DNA from: Acanthochromis polyacanthus
Lineage: Eukaryota; Chordata; Actinopteri; Pomacentridae
NCBI RefSeq assembly: GCF_021347895.1
Contig: NC_067115.1
Span: 6,720,064 to 6,784,063 of the forward strand
Reading direction: 5' to 3'
Length of the DNA: 64,000 nucleotides
Of the stretch, positions 1-13,189 are shown piece after piece. The position numbers were made by a program, and so were the translations under genes. Position 1 is the first letter of the stretch; every line of letters starts with the position of its first letter. The notes under the pieces were generated by a model. It was not told the origin of the DNA. It saw nothing but the letters and a program-made list of their open reading frames with translations, and searched no databases.

Positions 1-2372
1 AATAGATTTTTGATTTTTTTGAAACTAAATCTTTGTCATCCAATGTCAAATATGGAAAATTTGGAGGTTAAGCGATGTTTTGTTTTTCAGGGCTTACACT
101 GTAAAAACAAAACAAAACCTCTTGTTAGTCATCAAAGAGAACCATAATTGCTAAATACTTGCAGAAAGAATGAAAATCTTGTTGCCAACATTTGGAATAA
201 CACTAATTTTCCAGCATCTGTCCTTTGGTGTGGATAGGCTGTTGCTCATGTTAGGTGACCAATCAGACAGAGCTGTGGGCGGGACTTAGCTGAGACCACA
301 AATTTTTAATTCATTCATTTTATCTGGAATCGTTAAACACACTACTGATGACCAGAAAAATGCTGAATATTCGAGTTCCATAATTAACCAGTAAAAAATT
401 GTGTGATTTAATCTTAAATCATTGAAATATTAAAATAATAGTTGCTGATCTTTTCTTCTGATTATCTACTGATTGAATATGGGATTAATAATTTCACTGC
501 TGACATTTCAGTCACATGCACAGTGGAGATTTTCTCTCACGGTTTCTCCAAGGCACAAAACGTACGTCAATTCCTGATGGGAAGTGTCCTTTGATATGGA
601 GTTTAGTCAGATTCAATCGCTTTGGTGCACATATTCACTGAATGATAGCAGAAAATGAGTGAAACTGATGTTAAAGACGTCTAAAAAGAGGCCTCGTTTG
701 ATTTTTCTCTGTCCATGCTGTGTATGTAGCTGTGCATTAGCTGTCATCTGTGGTGTGATGCGTCTCTTACAGGTGCCTTTTATGCTCCCAACAAATGCTG
801 AATGCAGGAGATGAAAAAGATCTCAAAGCTTTGAATCAGAACCAATGCAAACCTGCTTTTTGTTGTATCCAAAGTGATAATCTCCGCCTGAATGCTGTTT
901 TTGATTATTAACACTAAAAGGTGGAACTTCGGGAAGTTGAACCAAGCACAGTCAAAAACATATTAATCTGTTCTGAGGACTGACACCTTCAAACTTCTTT
1001 ATGTTCTTCTGGATGAAACATGATATAATTAGCAAAGACTCAAGGCAACGAAAGCTATAAAATCTGCTTTTTTAACTCAAACAATGAAGGTCTTTGGATT
1101 TGTCCGAGTCCTCCACAGGCTCGCTGCTACACCCACAACCACTTAGCCCTGTCTGTAACAAAACCAATTACAGTCAAACACGTTTCAGCAGCGACCATGC
1201 CATCCACCTCGCTTCTCACTCAAACTCCATCCTGCGCCTCAGGTGTTTCTGTGGGCTCGACAAACCACTGCCTGGAAAGTGACCTTACAGTGAAGAGAAA
1301 AAAAAGTCAGGATTTATTTATGCTCCAAAAACACCCAGATAGTCATTCTGGCTATTAAGCTGTTTGATTCTGCAACCACGGAACAATTTGCCCCGATTCT
1401 TTCAGCCGACGACTCACTCGAGGACATTAAATATGTAGAGTTGTTGCTATAAGCAGCAGCAGAAGTCTTCGGTCTTTACAATCGGAGCTGCCGTATAAAT
1501 AAACAGATGAGTCAACAACGGAGCTGAAAAGGATACAGATAAGGGCTTCGATGCTCTTAATATTTAACCCCTCGAGGCATCTGCAAAGCTTTCCTCTTGC
1601 AGTCTGTGTGTCAGACTCGATTGGAGGTTATAATTATGACTCACGAAACGTCGGTCGCAGAAGTCGTACAGCGAAAACACGCATTTGGAGTGAATGAATG
1701 GATTTCGATAAACGATAGCAAAATGCTTTTATGTTAGTACAGGGATGTGCAGAAAGACCTCCAGCTGGCATTATGCTCCTGATTTGCTCTTGTGTAGTCA
1801 TTTGCATTCAAATATGAGTCATAATAACAAAAAAAAACTACATGGTTTCAAACTTCACTAAAAGTCAAGGTTTCCTCATGAGATTTCCATTAATGAAGCG
1901 AAACCTTCTGCAAACTTCTCGCCCTCGAGGACAGCAGACCCGCTGTGTTTTTTTTATCCTTTCCCGGCTTTACGTCGTCATTTTGGTTGTTTGTGTGTGT
2001 GTGTGTATCCACCCTTTTCCTTTGTGTCTGTCTACTTCAGCTTCTCACATCCAGCAGAAAAGACGTTTGACAGCTCTCAGAGAGCCGCTGTGAACTTGTT
2101 GCGTTGAGCCGTGTAGGTGGACAGCGCTGCACAGCCGTGATGGCAAGAAAAGATCTAAAGACTGTGTCCTTGTGCCGCAGAGAATCAATCAAGTCAAGAG
2201 CCTCCATGTCTCATTCAGAAGCAGCGCTGTCAGGCTGATCTTTCTTACTGTTTTAGTGGCTTTTATTTTATTGTTCATTCAGCAGACATCACACAATACA
2301 TGTAGATACAACAGAAAGCTAATTATCACAGAAGTTATGAACAACGCACAGAGAAAAAAGATGGTGGATTCA
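1..2372. other. Non-coding DNA, no gene seen
   Basis: AT-rich sequence with frequent stops in all frames and no recognisable protein, RNA gene or complete repeat. A short (TG)n microsatellite lies at about 1992-2007. The stretch around 240-295 (GTGGGCGGGAC and flanks) has the look of a decayed interspersed repeat, but I cannot match it to anything else in the window. It ends at the TA target site of the first Tc1-like element. Confidence 0.6.
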
Positions 2373-2374
2373 TA

Positions 2375-2587
2375 CACACGTGGACAAAATTGTTGGTACC
2401 CCTCAGTTAAAGAAGGAAAAACCCACAATTCTCACTGAAATCACTTGAAACTCACAAAAGTAACAATAAATAAAAATTTATTGAAAATTAAATAATCAAA
2501 AACAGCCATTACTTTTGAATTGTTGATTAACATAATTATTTAAAAAAACAAACTAATGAAACAGGCCTGGACAAAAATGATGGTACC
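2375..2587 (+). repeat. Left terminal inverted repeat of Tc1 copy 1 (IR/DR type)
   Basis: 213 bp, pairing with 3795-4007 with about six mismatches. Outer motif CACACGTGGACAAAATTG at 2375-2392 followed by TTGGTACC; inner motif CTGGACAAAAATGATGGTACC at about 2567-2587. By analogy with other fish Tc1 elements these are the transposase binding sites; that role is inferred, not shown. Confidence 0.93.
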
Positions 2588-2755
2588 TCTATAAAAGATT
2601 GAAAACTATTTGACCAGAGTGACATGATTAACTCAGGTGTGTCATTTAATTGACATCACAGGTGTTTCCAAACTCATAATCAGTCAGTCTGCCTATTTAA
2701 AGGGAGACAAGTAGTCACCCTGCTGTTTGGTGAAAAGGTGTGTACCACACTGAAC

Positions 2756-3788
<1,033 letters not shown>

Positions 3789-3794
3789 GTTATG

Positions 3795-4007
3795 GGTACC
3801 ATCATTTTTGTCCAGCCCTATTTCATTAGTTTGTTTTTTTAAATAATTATGTTAATCAACAATTCAAAAGTGATGGCTGATTTTGATTATTTAATTTTCA
3901 ATAAATTTTTATTTATTGTTGCTTTTGTGAGTTTCAAGTGATTTCAGTGAGAATTGTGGGTTTTTCCTTCTTTAACTGAGCGGTACCAACAATTTTGTCC
4001 ACGTGTG
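3795..4007 (+). repeat. Right terminal inverted repeat of Tc1 copy 1
   Basis: 213 bp, the inverted partner of 2375-2587. Inner motif GGTACCATCATTTTTGTCCAG at 3795-3815, outer motif GGTACCAACAATTTTGTCC from 3982 running to ACGTGTG at 4001-4007. It begins only six bases after the transposase stop codon. Confidence 0.93.
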
Positions 4008-4009
4008 TA

Positions 4010-4572
4010 ATAGATCCTGATGTTGCAAAGAATTTACACATTAAGCTACGGATTCTAACTTCTTATTATCCACCTTTTTCAGCAAAGAAATTCAAATTGC
4101 TTCTAATCATTTAGTTTTTTAGACTCTTGCAGTGAAAGCATTGTGTTTTTTAGCCAGTTTTTTGCCCATGTAGACAATAGAAGAGCAAATAAAAAAACTA
4201 CTGTTCTGCTCTCTGTGCACTCTTGTTACAAAGTCAGGAACTTTTTGTGCTGTGGTGTTGGTGTCTTAAAATGGTTTACAGTGTTTGTGTTGTGAGCCTT
4301 TGTGCTTCCAGATTAGGTTTAATCTGATTCAGAAAGGCCAGACCCCATTCAAAATACAGCAGCAGAATTCAGGCTGGAGAGTGTTTCCGTGTCCAACGTA
4401 CAATACAGGAATACATAAAGGTTTAACAGTACACATAGTTAAATAGGTGCTACAATGCAAATATTGCTCTACTATGTGTTCATGAAGCAGAATAACCTGG
4501 ATACAGATGCTTTCTGTAGAAGCACAAACTGACAAAATTCTTATCTCTAAATCAGCACCAGTGCAAGTGACA
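4010..4572. other. Unique spacer between the two Tc1 elements
   Basis: About 560 bp of ordinary AT-rich host DNA. I see no gene or repeat and no resemblance to the flanks outside the pair. Its ends touch the TA sites of the two elements, so it is an undisturbed piece of the pre-insertion locus. Confidence 0.7.
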
Positions 4573-4574
4573 TA

Positions 4575-4787
4575 CACACGTGGACAAAATTGTTGGTACC
4601 CCTCAGTTAAAGAAGGAAAAACCCACAATTCTCACTGAAATCACTTGAAACTCACAAAAGTAACAATAAATAAAAATTTATTGAAAATTAAATAATCAAA
4701 AACAGCCATTACTTTTGAATTGTTGATTAACATAATTATTTAAAAAAACAAACTAATGAAACAGGCCTGGACAAAAATGATGGTACC
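4575..4787 (+). repeat. Left terminal inverted repeat of Tc1 copy 2
   Basis: 213 bp, identical to 2375-2587 and pairing with 5995-6207; same outer and inner TGGACAAAA motifs. Confidence 0.93.
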
Positions 4788-4955
4788 TCTATAAAAGATT
4801 GAAAACTATTTGACCAGAGTGACATGATTAACTCAGGTGTGTCATTTAATTGACATCACAGGTGTTTCCAAACTCATAATCAGTCAGTCTGCCTATTTAA
4901 AGGGAGACAAGTAGTCACCCTGCTGTTTGGTGAAAAGGTGTGTACCACACTGAAC

Positions 4956-5988
<1,033 letters not shown>

Positions 5989-5994
5989 GTTATG

Positions 5995-6207
5995 GGTACC
6001 ATCATTTTTGTCCAGCCCTATTTCATTAGTTTGTTTTTTTAAATAATTATGTTAATCAACAATTCAAAAGTGATGGCTGATTTTGATTATTTAATTTTCA
6101 ATAAATTTTTATTTATTGTTGCTTTTGTGAGTTTCAAGTGATTTCAGTGAGAATTGTGGGTTTTTCCTTCTTTAACTGAGCGGTACCAACAATTTTGTCC
6201 ACGTGTG
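5995..6207 (+). repeat. Right terminal inverted repeat of Tc1 copy 2
   Basis: 213 bp, identical to 3795-4007, inverted partner of 4575-4787, ending ACGTGTG next to TA. Confidence 0.93.
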
Positions 6208-6209
6208 TA

Positions 6210-7249
6210 CATGTTCAGTTCTTTTCCAATGTTCAGTCACATTGGACCTTTAAACTCCTGCAGCTCCACGTTAATTTTTTTAAAACGTTTTTGAGTAACC
6301 AAAAACCTGTCAGGTCTAGCATTTCCATTTTTATCCAGTGTTCTTGACATTTAGCAAGTCTGTTTGAATGTCTCTGAGCAACCTTTTAAAGTAAACTTTG
6401 GCAAATCTGACGTTAGAACGCCTTATCTCACTCCTGGAGACTAGAAGCTTCTCTTTGCACAGCTTACTAGGACTCATGTAAGACTATTTTTCTGGACATC
6501 TGTACATTTTAGTTAGATTTTTTTTTTTAAATAAGCAAAATGTCTCCTAGAAATTCGTTCAGGTACTATAATGCAAACCGAAGCAGAGTCAGAAATGCTG
6601 TTAAAATTTAACACAGTTAATACTGAAAGCTAAAGAAAGCTGTCTTTTGCTAACTGTAAATCTCAGATAATCCTGATGTAGAAGAACTAAACATCTATCC
6701 AGACCATGTGTCATTTAAAAAATGTATTAAGAAATTACCAGTATGTACAGGAGCTGACAAAAAAGATAATGTGATTTTTTTTTATTGCACCTACTATATA
6801 ATGTAGAGGCAGATTAATTAAACAAAAACAAACAAACAAACAAACAAAAGAGGCCCATTGTGCAAGCAGTGTAGAAGTTGCTCTGAAAGCCTGTATAACA
6901 CCAGAATGAATTACTCTGGCTTCATAGATCAGAGACCCTCCAGCACAAACTGTAATTTACAGTTTTGATGCAGCAGATGTCAGAGTAAATAACATTCATA
7001 GAGTGAGTCAGTGACACTGATGTTGCAACTCTAACCAAATTTAATGCAACGTAAATGAGTCGTATCTGCACAAGGTGGCATCTTTAGAGAACGCTCTGCA
7101 AACTTTGAAAAATATTGTTTTAATAACAGATACAGTCTGATTCTGGCACAGAGACCTCCAGGGAGGAAACGCTGTCGAGTGATTAGTTTTAGATGTTGCA
7201 TAATTCAACAGAATAAAAATTGCATGTACATTATTTTTCTTTATTAACT
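6210..7249. other. Non-coding DNA with a small (CAAA)n tract
   Basis: AT-rich, no gene or transposon recognised. A (CAAA)n microsatellite lies at about 6823-6849 and a T run at 6776-6783. Confidence 0.55.
6823..6849 (+). repeat. (CAAA)n microsatellite
   Basis: Five CAAA units with an A-rich lead-in; simple sequence repeat only. Confidence 0.85.
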
Positions 7250-7253
7250 TTAA

Positions 7254-8093
7254 AGGTCCCACATTGTCCCTCTTCTCAGCAAATGAAAGTCTCACATGAC
7301 ACCAGAATGTGTGTCTCAGTTTTTCAGTTCTAAATACTGCAAATACGATTCATGTCCGGATTCCAGTGATGTTCTAAACCGACTGTTTCAGTGTCTGAAG
7401 CTTTAAACATGGCTGAGCTGCTGCTGTCCAGGACCCCTTCTGGAAGAAAACTCTCTGCATCTGTGATTGACATAGACATATATGATTGTCTGAGACCAGG
7501 ACTTTCTATCACTTTTAACTTTGTCTCTGAGCATCAGTTTACATGCCATTGCTTTTAACTTCTGTGCTTGGTGAATTTGTTCAGAGGATGTTGCGGTTAT
7601 AATATCAGTACTTTAAGCTAGCATTAGCCACATTAGCTGAGCACTAAGGATTTTGCCATTGCTGTGCGGACATTGTCATCCAAAATAAAAGGAGTCCACT
7701 GGGTATTCAGCTCTTCAGATGCTGGGAGTACATGAAAACTCCTGTGTTCACTCTTGCAGCCAACCGCGGAACATTTGAGGAGTTTCGCTCGTGGTGCAGG
7801 CATTTTAGATTTAGCAGAAGCAGCTGTAGTAAGTAATTAAACCTGGTGGAATGTGAGACAGCTGCCCTTTCTGAATGGTTCACCTGGAAGCAGTGAGGGG
7901 GCAGAGTTACTGAAATCTAACTTCTACACAGAAACTGTAAAATTCTGAGTGGCTTGTAGAGCTGTGAGGTTATCTTGTTGTTGGAATGGCAGAAGTAAAT
8001 GTCTCTGATGTTCTCACAGCTATTATTTCACACCTCCCAAGTCTTTTAGGACATAAAAACACAACAAAAGTGGATTTTCATCATATGGGAACT
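7254..8093. mobile_element. Candidate TTAA-flanked MITE (840 bp)
   Basis: The left end reads TTAA then AGGTCCCACATTG (7250 onward). The right end reads CATATGGGAACT then TTAA (8094-8097). Inverted, the ends match at 10 of the first 12 positions. TTAA is the target duplication of piggyBac and Kolobok elements, so this looks like a non-autonomous member of one of those groups. There is no coding frame inside. The inverted repeats are short and TTAA is common in AT-rich DNA, so the boundaries are provisional; the interior resembles a repeat I know from other fish sequence. Confidence 0.45.
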
Positions 8094-8097
8094 TTAA

Positions 8098-10260
8098 AGG
8101 TTCAAATGGTAAGCTTTTGTATACAACTGTTTCATCTTTTTGCATCACTCAAAGACTTAATAACTGTTACCAACTAATGGAAACAGAAACAGACTGATCA
8201 AACAAATACCTGCTGATTCCTTGGTAGCAGCAAGAGCAGCATTGAAATTCAGAGAAAAAAGTTACAGGTAAAGAGCAGCTTCGCCATGGGGCCTGTGGCA
8301 TATTCCTCAGATGGATGTAAGACATTCACCGGGACACCATTATTTACATTATGAAATGTCAGGCATAAAGTACCTTGGCCTGTCACTCACATGGATTCAG
8401 GCTGACGTACTGTCTTCTACTAGTTTACATTCGAGCTTCCTGAGACGGAGAACAAGCCCTGCTGGAACACGCCCAATAAGAGCAAACAGAAACAGGTAAA
8501 TTATAAAATGAAACCCTGCAGCAACAACAAGGTGTCTCTGTTTATCTTCCACAAACACGCAAGTTATATCCAGAGTCTGTCGGCAATTAATGCAGAGACA
8601 ATCGCGTGACGAGTTGTGAGAAATTGGCTCACACTTCTCGGTTTTCAGTCTTGCACTACGTCTCGAGGTGTTGAGCAGATCTATTTATGGCTGTGTATGG
8701 CAACGCTGAGTATACCGCCATGTTTTGTGTCACTAAAGTCACGTTTCCACCAGTTTTCTCTCTAGGCAATCAAGCTCCTCATAATTTGCTCGTTTTCAAA
8801 CGTTTGAGAACCGTCGACGCCGTATGGAGCTTCAATTGAACGAAGACATTTACAACCTGTTCATGTGAGATGGCAGAATTCAAACATATCATTTAGGTCA
8901 GACATATGCTAAATTGAAAGTTGTATAGAAAATGGTCTAGTTACAGGGCAGTGCAGCTTATTCTTTGTTGCAGCGGTTCAATAATGTTTTTATTAGGGCC
9001 GATGTTCATTGCTAGCAATCGAGGATATTTGAAAATGATGCGCGTTTCCAAGAAAAATTTAAATCTTGGTGTCAGAATTGAAAATAACTCTAGCTCCAAC
9101 ACAAAGCTTTCCAATAATGCCTTTGTTTTACATATTTTTAATTCAATGATAAACTAAAAATGCAAGTATATCGTATTAAAATACTGAACAGCAGGGAAAA
9201 CGAGATGAATACCTCTTTTCTGCTTTGATTTTACATCCATATTGAAGTTCTGCTGTTTCATGTTCTTCTTCAGAATAGGCAAAGTAGCTTTTTCTTTACA
9301 ATAACTGCAGTCCCAAACTTTTAGGCAGTTTTGTTAGTCATGATAATCCGGGCCCCTGACCTAACCAAGAAACACTGGAATCAATATTCCTGACTGAGAG
9401 CCGGTTCTTTTCCTGGATTGGGATTACACATCAGCTCCCACTCAGTCTTCAAGCTACCTTGGTGAAAAAAATGTACTTAATTATGCATCATTTTAAGCCT
9501 TAGTTCAAATTATATGACTGAGATATGTCATTCATTGAGTACATTGAGGTATAAACGCCTCATTTGCAATGTAGCTGTGTGACAAAATAAAAGATGGAGG
9601 CACACAAATGAACTTGGATAATAATATAAAAACAAAAGCCAAATTAAGCAAAATAGGAAGAACACATATATGTAAACAAGAATAACTGGACATAAAAACG
9701 GTTTAATTTAAAATCCTGAATTGCCGTACATATAATAATAAGTCCAATGTTAGATTCTCTGGTGGTTATTTCAAGTTGTAGGTGCACAGTTGGTCAGCAC
9801 CTACCGTGTAATCCAACCATGTGAGCCTTTGTAAAATGCTTTTCCATACAGTTGTCATAAACAGGAAAACTATCTTTAAAGACTAAAACTGTTTTTGCAC
9901 CAGGATGTAAACATGTTCATTTCAGCTCGACATTTTTACATGGAGGTCTATTGGGATGGACTCACTTTTTGAGGCTGCCTCAAGTGGACATTTAAGGAAC
10001 TGCAGCTTTTGGTTCTTCGTGTGCTTGGCTGTACAGTGTTACCTAAGAGTGTGTAAAACTCCAAACATATGTACACTTAATTACCAAAACCTTCCTAGAC
10101 AACACGCTGAGGGTGATGCTATGATTTTTTTAGTTGCAAAAGTTTAGCGTGTATCTGCGAGCAGCATAGCTTTAGTGATGGTCTTTGACGTCTTTTCAGT
10201 TGCTTTACCACTTTGACTCAGACTGAAATACTGCAACAGCTGAGATGCTATGAATGAATC
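8098..10260. other. Non-coding DNA, nothing recognised
   Basis: No gene, RNA or repeat I can support. Ordinary AT-rich sequence with scattered stops in all frames. Confidence 0.5.
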
Positions 10261-10270
10261 ATGCTAATTT

Positions 10271-10915
10271 TGACAGACATTCATGGTCCTCAGATGATGA
10301 ATCTGAATGACTGCAAGCTGTTTTCACTGCAGAAATTTGAAAGTGTGTTCCAATAATAAGAACTGCCACCTTCAGGGCTGCTTTGAGGGGAGAACAAAAG
10401 CACCTACTCAGAGGTAGTTGCTTCTGAGTGGAGCTGTTTTTCTGCCCTCTCGATGTCATTGTCCAGTAGTAGTTTTTTCTTCTCTAACATTGAGATTAGC
10501 AACACAAAACCTCCCAATAGGTAAACATGACAAAGCATTGTTCCATTTCCTACATAGAACTGGAGTTGTGTTCAGTAACTACTTTTTTTTTATTTTTATT
10601 TTTTATTGTGGTGCATTTAGAGGTCATGTAGAGGTAGAAGAGTTTGGATCCCACACAAAGGAAAGAGAAAAGGCCAAAAGAGCCCCGTGTTCCTGCAGTG
10701 GAAAGCCGCCTAATAGTGATCTCACACAAAGTTGTTATTTTTGTCTTGACTGAATGAATCACAATCCCGTTTTCTACAGACTTCACTGGAACCAAGATGA
10801 TGATTCCCAGTGACTTTGTCGTTAGTAGTAAAATATCTCCACATCTACTGCTCAGAATCGACACAAATTATAGACAGACTTTCATGGTTCCCAGAGGATG
10901 ATCCCTAATGACTTA
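10271..10915 (+). repeat. Three short copies of a degenerate dispersed repeat
   Basis: A unit of about 45 bp with the shape (GACAGAC-TTCATGGT-CC-CAGATGATGA-CCC-AATGACTT) appears at about 10271-10310, 10772-10817 and 10871-10913. The last two are closest to each other. This resembles a repeat I know from many fish genomes. Between the units is plain AT-rich sequence. Confidence 0.5.
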
Positions 10916-12169
10916 CACTATTTTCTAAATGTTTTTCTACCTGAAAAGCATCTTTAAATTCAGGCTATTTAGAGTTCCATGATTGTTAAACTAAATAATC
11001 AAAACTGTAACCTAGAGAGTAAATAATAGCAACAAACACGAAAACGAAGATCGAATTAAGTCTGATCTTAAAACTCTAAACTGTAACTCCGGGAAAGTGG
11101 ATGAAACACAGCCATCCTGAATTAGGCGGCCTCTTTGCTTAATTTTGTTTTCAGCTAAACACATTTTCAGGCTGAAAGAATAGTGACACAATAAAGTGCA
11201 GTTCAGCAAAAATCTCACTTTTATTCATAAATACAAAACATGGCCTTGATAATAAGAGTCAACCTTAGCTTTCAACTATCAGGAACAAAAGTAAAAACCC
11301 TCAAAATGACCTCAGCCTAGCACTATTTCTTGATTAACTTCAACTCTAAAGTTCCAGTGATGCTCACAAAGGTGTTAATCAAATTAAAATAGAAAATATT
11401 TTCCGTTTCTTTTTCTGTATTGGCCTTGATTATGTGGATGTTTGACAATGTGGTTTGATTACAAGCTGGCATGCCTCCAGAAGGTGTAATAAAATTCCTG
11501 TCCTTTTCTGAAGTAATGACATTAAAAATGGAAGCTTTTCAAGATAAGGTAATATATTTGATCGCCTTCTTCCTGACTCATTTAAGTGAAGACGAGGTAG
11601 CAGCTAAACTATTTGACAGGTTTAATTCAACAACTTGTGCATGAAAACAAAGAGCTGATGGAAGGCTTATCGAGTAATTAACCTGGAAATGCCTTTATTC
11701 GTCAAAGTGGAGGAATGTTGTCAGCGCAGTTTGTCTGTTTGTCACTCAGATTATATGAAAACTACTGAGGAGATTTTCATAATACTTGGTGTAGAGGTGG
11801 AGCAGAGGCAAAGCAAAAACCTATGACAAAGCAAGGAAGGAGATGACTCACTAATGCTTATTAGGACTGTCACTTTCTGTTCTTATCTCTCAAAAGTGAG
11901 ACAAAAAAGCAAATGTGTTTATTTTGAAGGGGAAAACTGGAAAATTAAAATATTGTAATCATTTTAATAAGACTATTTGTTTTGTTATTTTAAATGTAAT
12001 TATAATTATATGCCTTATTTGTTTTGTTTTGTTATTTTCTGTCTGTCATTGCCCCCTTTTTAGAAGACACCCTTGTCTACTGTCAAAAACAGTCTTCCTG
12101 AAGTAAACACAAAAAATAATAGATGTGACTACCACGATTTCCTGATCTTCTCAGAAACAAGAAAAAACT
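10916..12169. other. Non-coding DNA, nothing recognised
   Basis: AT-rich sequence without a supported feature. Confidence 0.5.
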
Positions 12170-12173
12170 TTAA

Positions 12174-13185
12174 CCCACTGACCCCCAAAAGTGGGTATGA
12201 AAGATCTGTTATCTTTTCAAAAAGTCTTCCAAATGACACCATTTATCGAAGCCACTTACTGCAAAAAAATCCCCAAAGAATGGTTGGATATTTAAATTTC
12301 CAACTGTCCCTAAACTAATCATGATGCAGTTTTGCCTCAAAGATTTCCTTAAATTAACTTAAAGTTGTGATTTTATAGAAAAACAAACAAAAGTTAACCA
12401 TTTGCACCAGTTTTAGTAACCATAATCACTTTATTCTGCATGTATTTTTCAAAAAAACTTACAAATAAAAGTTTGCGCCAGATTATGTAAAAACTGATTC
12501 TTCATGACTGACTCAGATGTAACCAAGGGGCAAAAATTCAGATTTTTCAGGCGAAGTGCAGCCAGTATTTTCACAGAGCAGAGAGGAGACAACAAGGGAG
12601 ACTGAGAGAATTAAAAAAAAACATGCTGAATGAATAAAACAAATGTGGCATGACTTCAAAACAGTAAATAGAGGAGCAAGTTGTTGGAAGATACGTTTAG
12701 CACGGTGAAACATCTTTCTACAGATGATGGGCGGAGTAGAGAAACAAACCTAGTTTTTAGAGGCTGTAAAAATGTAAAAACTTAGAATTTCTGTGTGGTA
12801 TTAGTCACAACTGTGGAGATTTTTTTTTAGTTGAGCCCAGAGTGAAGAAAAATGTGACAGGAGCAAAAAATGTCCAGAAATTGCTTTGAGTTGAGAATGT
12901 TAAACAGGATTTACGCAAAGTCACTTTATTCGACAAAAATGTTTGCATTCTCCTGATATTTCTGACTATTTGATGATCAAAAATGTTGACTATGCTTGAT
13001 AAATAAAACCCCAATTAGCAGAAGTGCTAAAAAAATATGTGTTTAAATTCTCAATTTGAATCACTTTGGCACTGGATAAAATCAGATCTCCTTCATTCTA
13101 ACTGTGTCAGATTGTACAGAAGAGATTTCTGAGTTCTCACTTCTTCCTCATGGTTGTTCAGGACAAAAATACAGAGTTCAGAGGG
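12174..13185 (+). mobile_element. Family X, copy 1: TTAA-flanked piggyBac-type MITE (1012 bp)
   Basis: The left end is TTAA then CCCACTGACCCCC (12170 onward). The right end is GTTCAGAGGG then TTAA (13186-13189). Inverted, the ends agree on CCC-CTGA. TTAA target plus CCC/GGG termini is typical of piggyBac-like elements. There is no transposase frame, so it is non-autonomous. Several blocks recur elsewhere in the window: GAGGAGCAAGTTGTTGGAAG at about 12671 matches 61042 onward, and the 12520-12790 and 13107-13195 blocks match the minus strand of 21.0-22.1 kb. Copies differ by many substitutions and indels, so the family is old here. Confidence 0.6.
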
Positions 13186-13189
13186 TTAA

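Noticed and set aside
2738..2755. Extending the transposase start upstream to position 2738
   Set aside because: The codon there is GTG, not a normal start in animals; the first ATG is at 2756.
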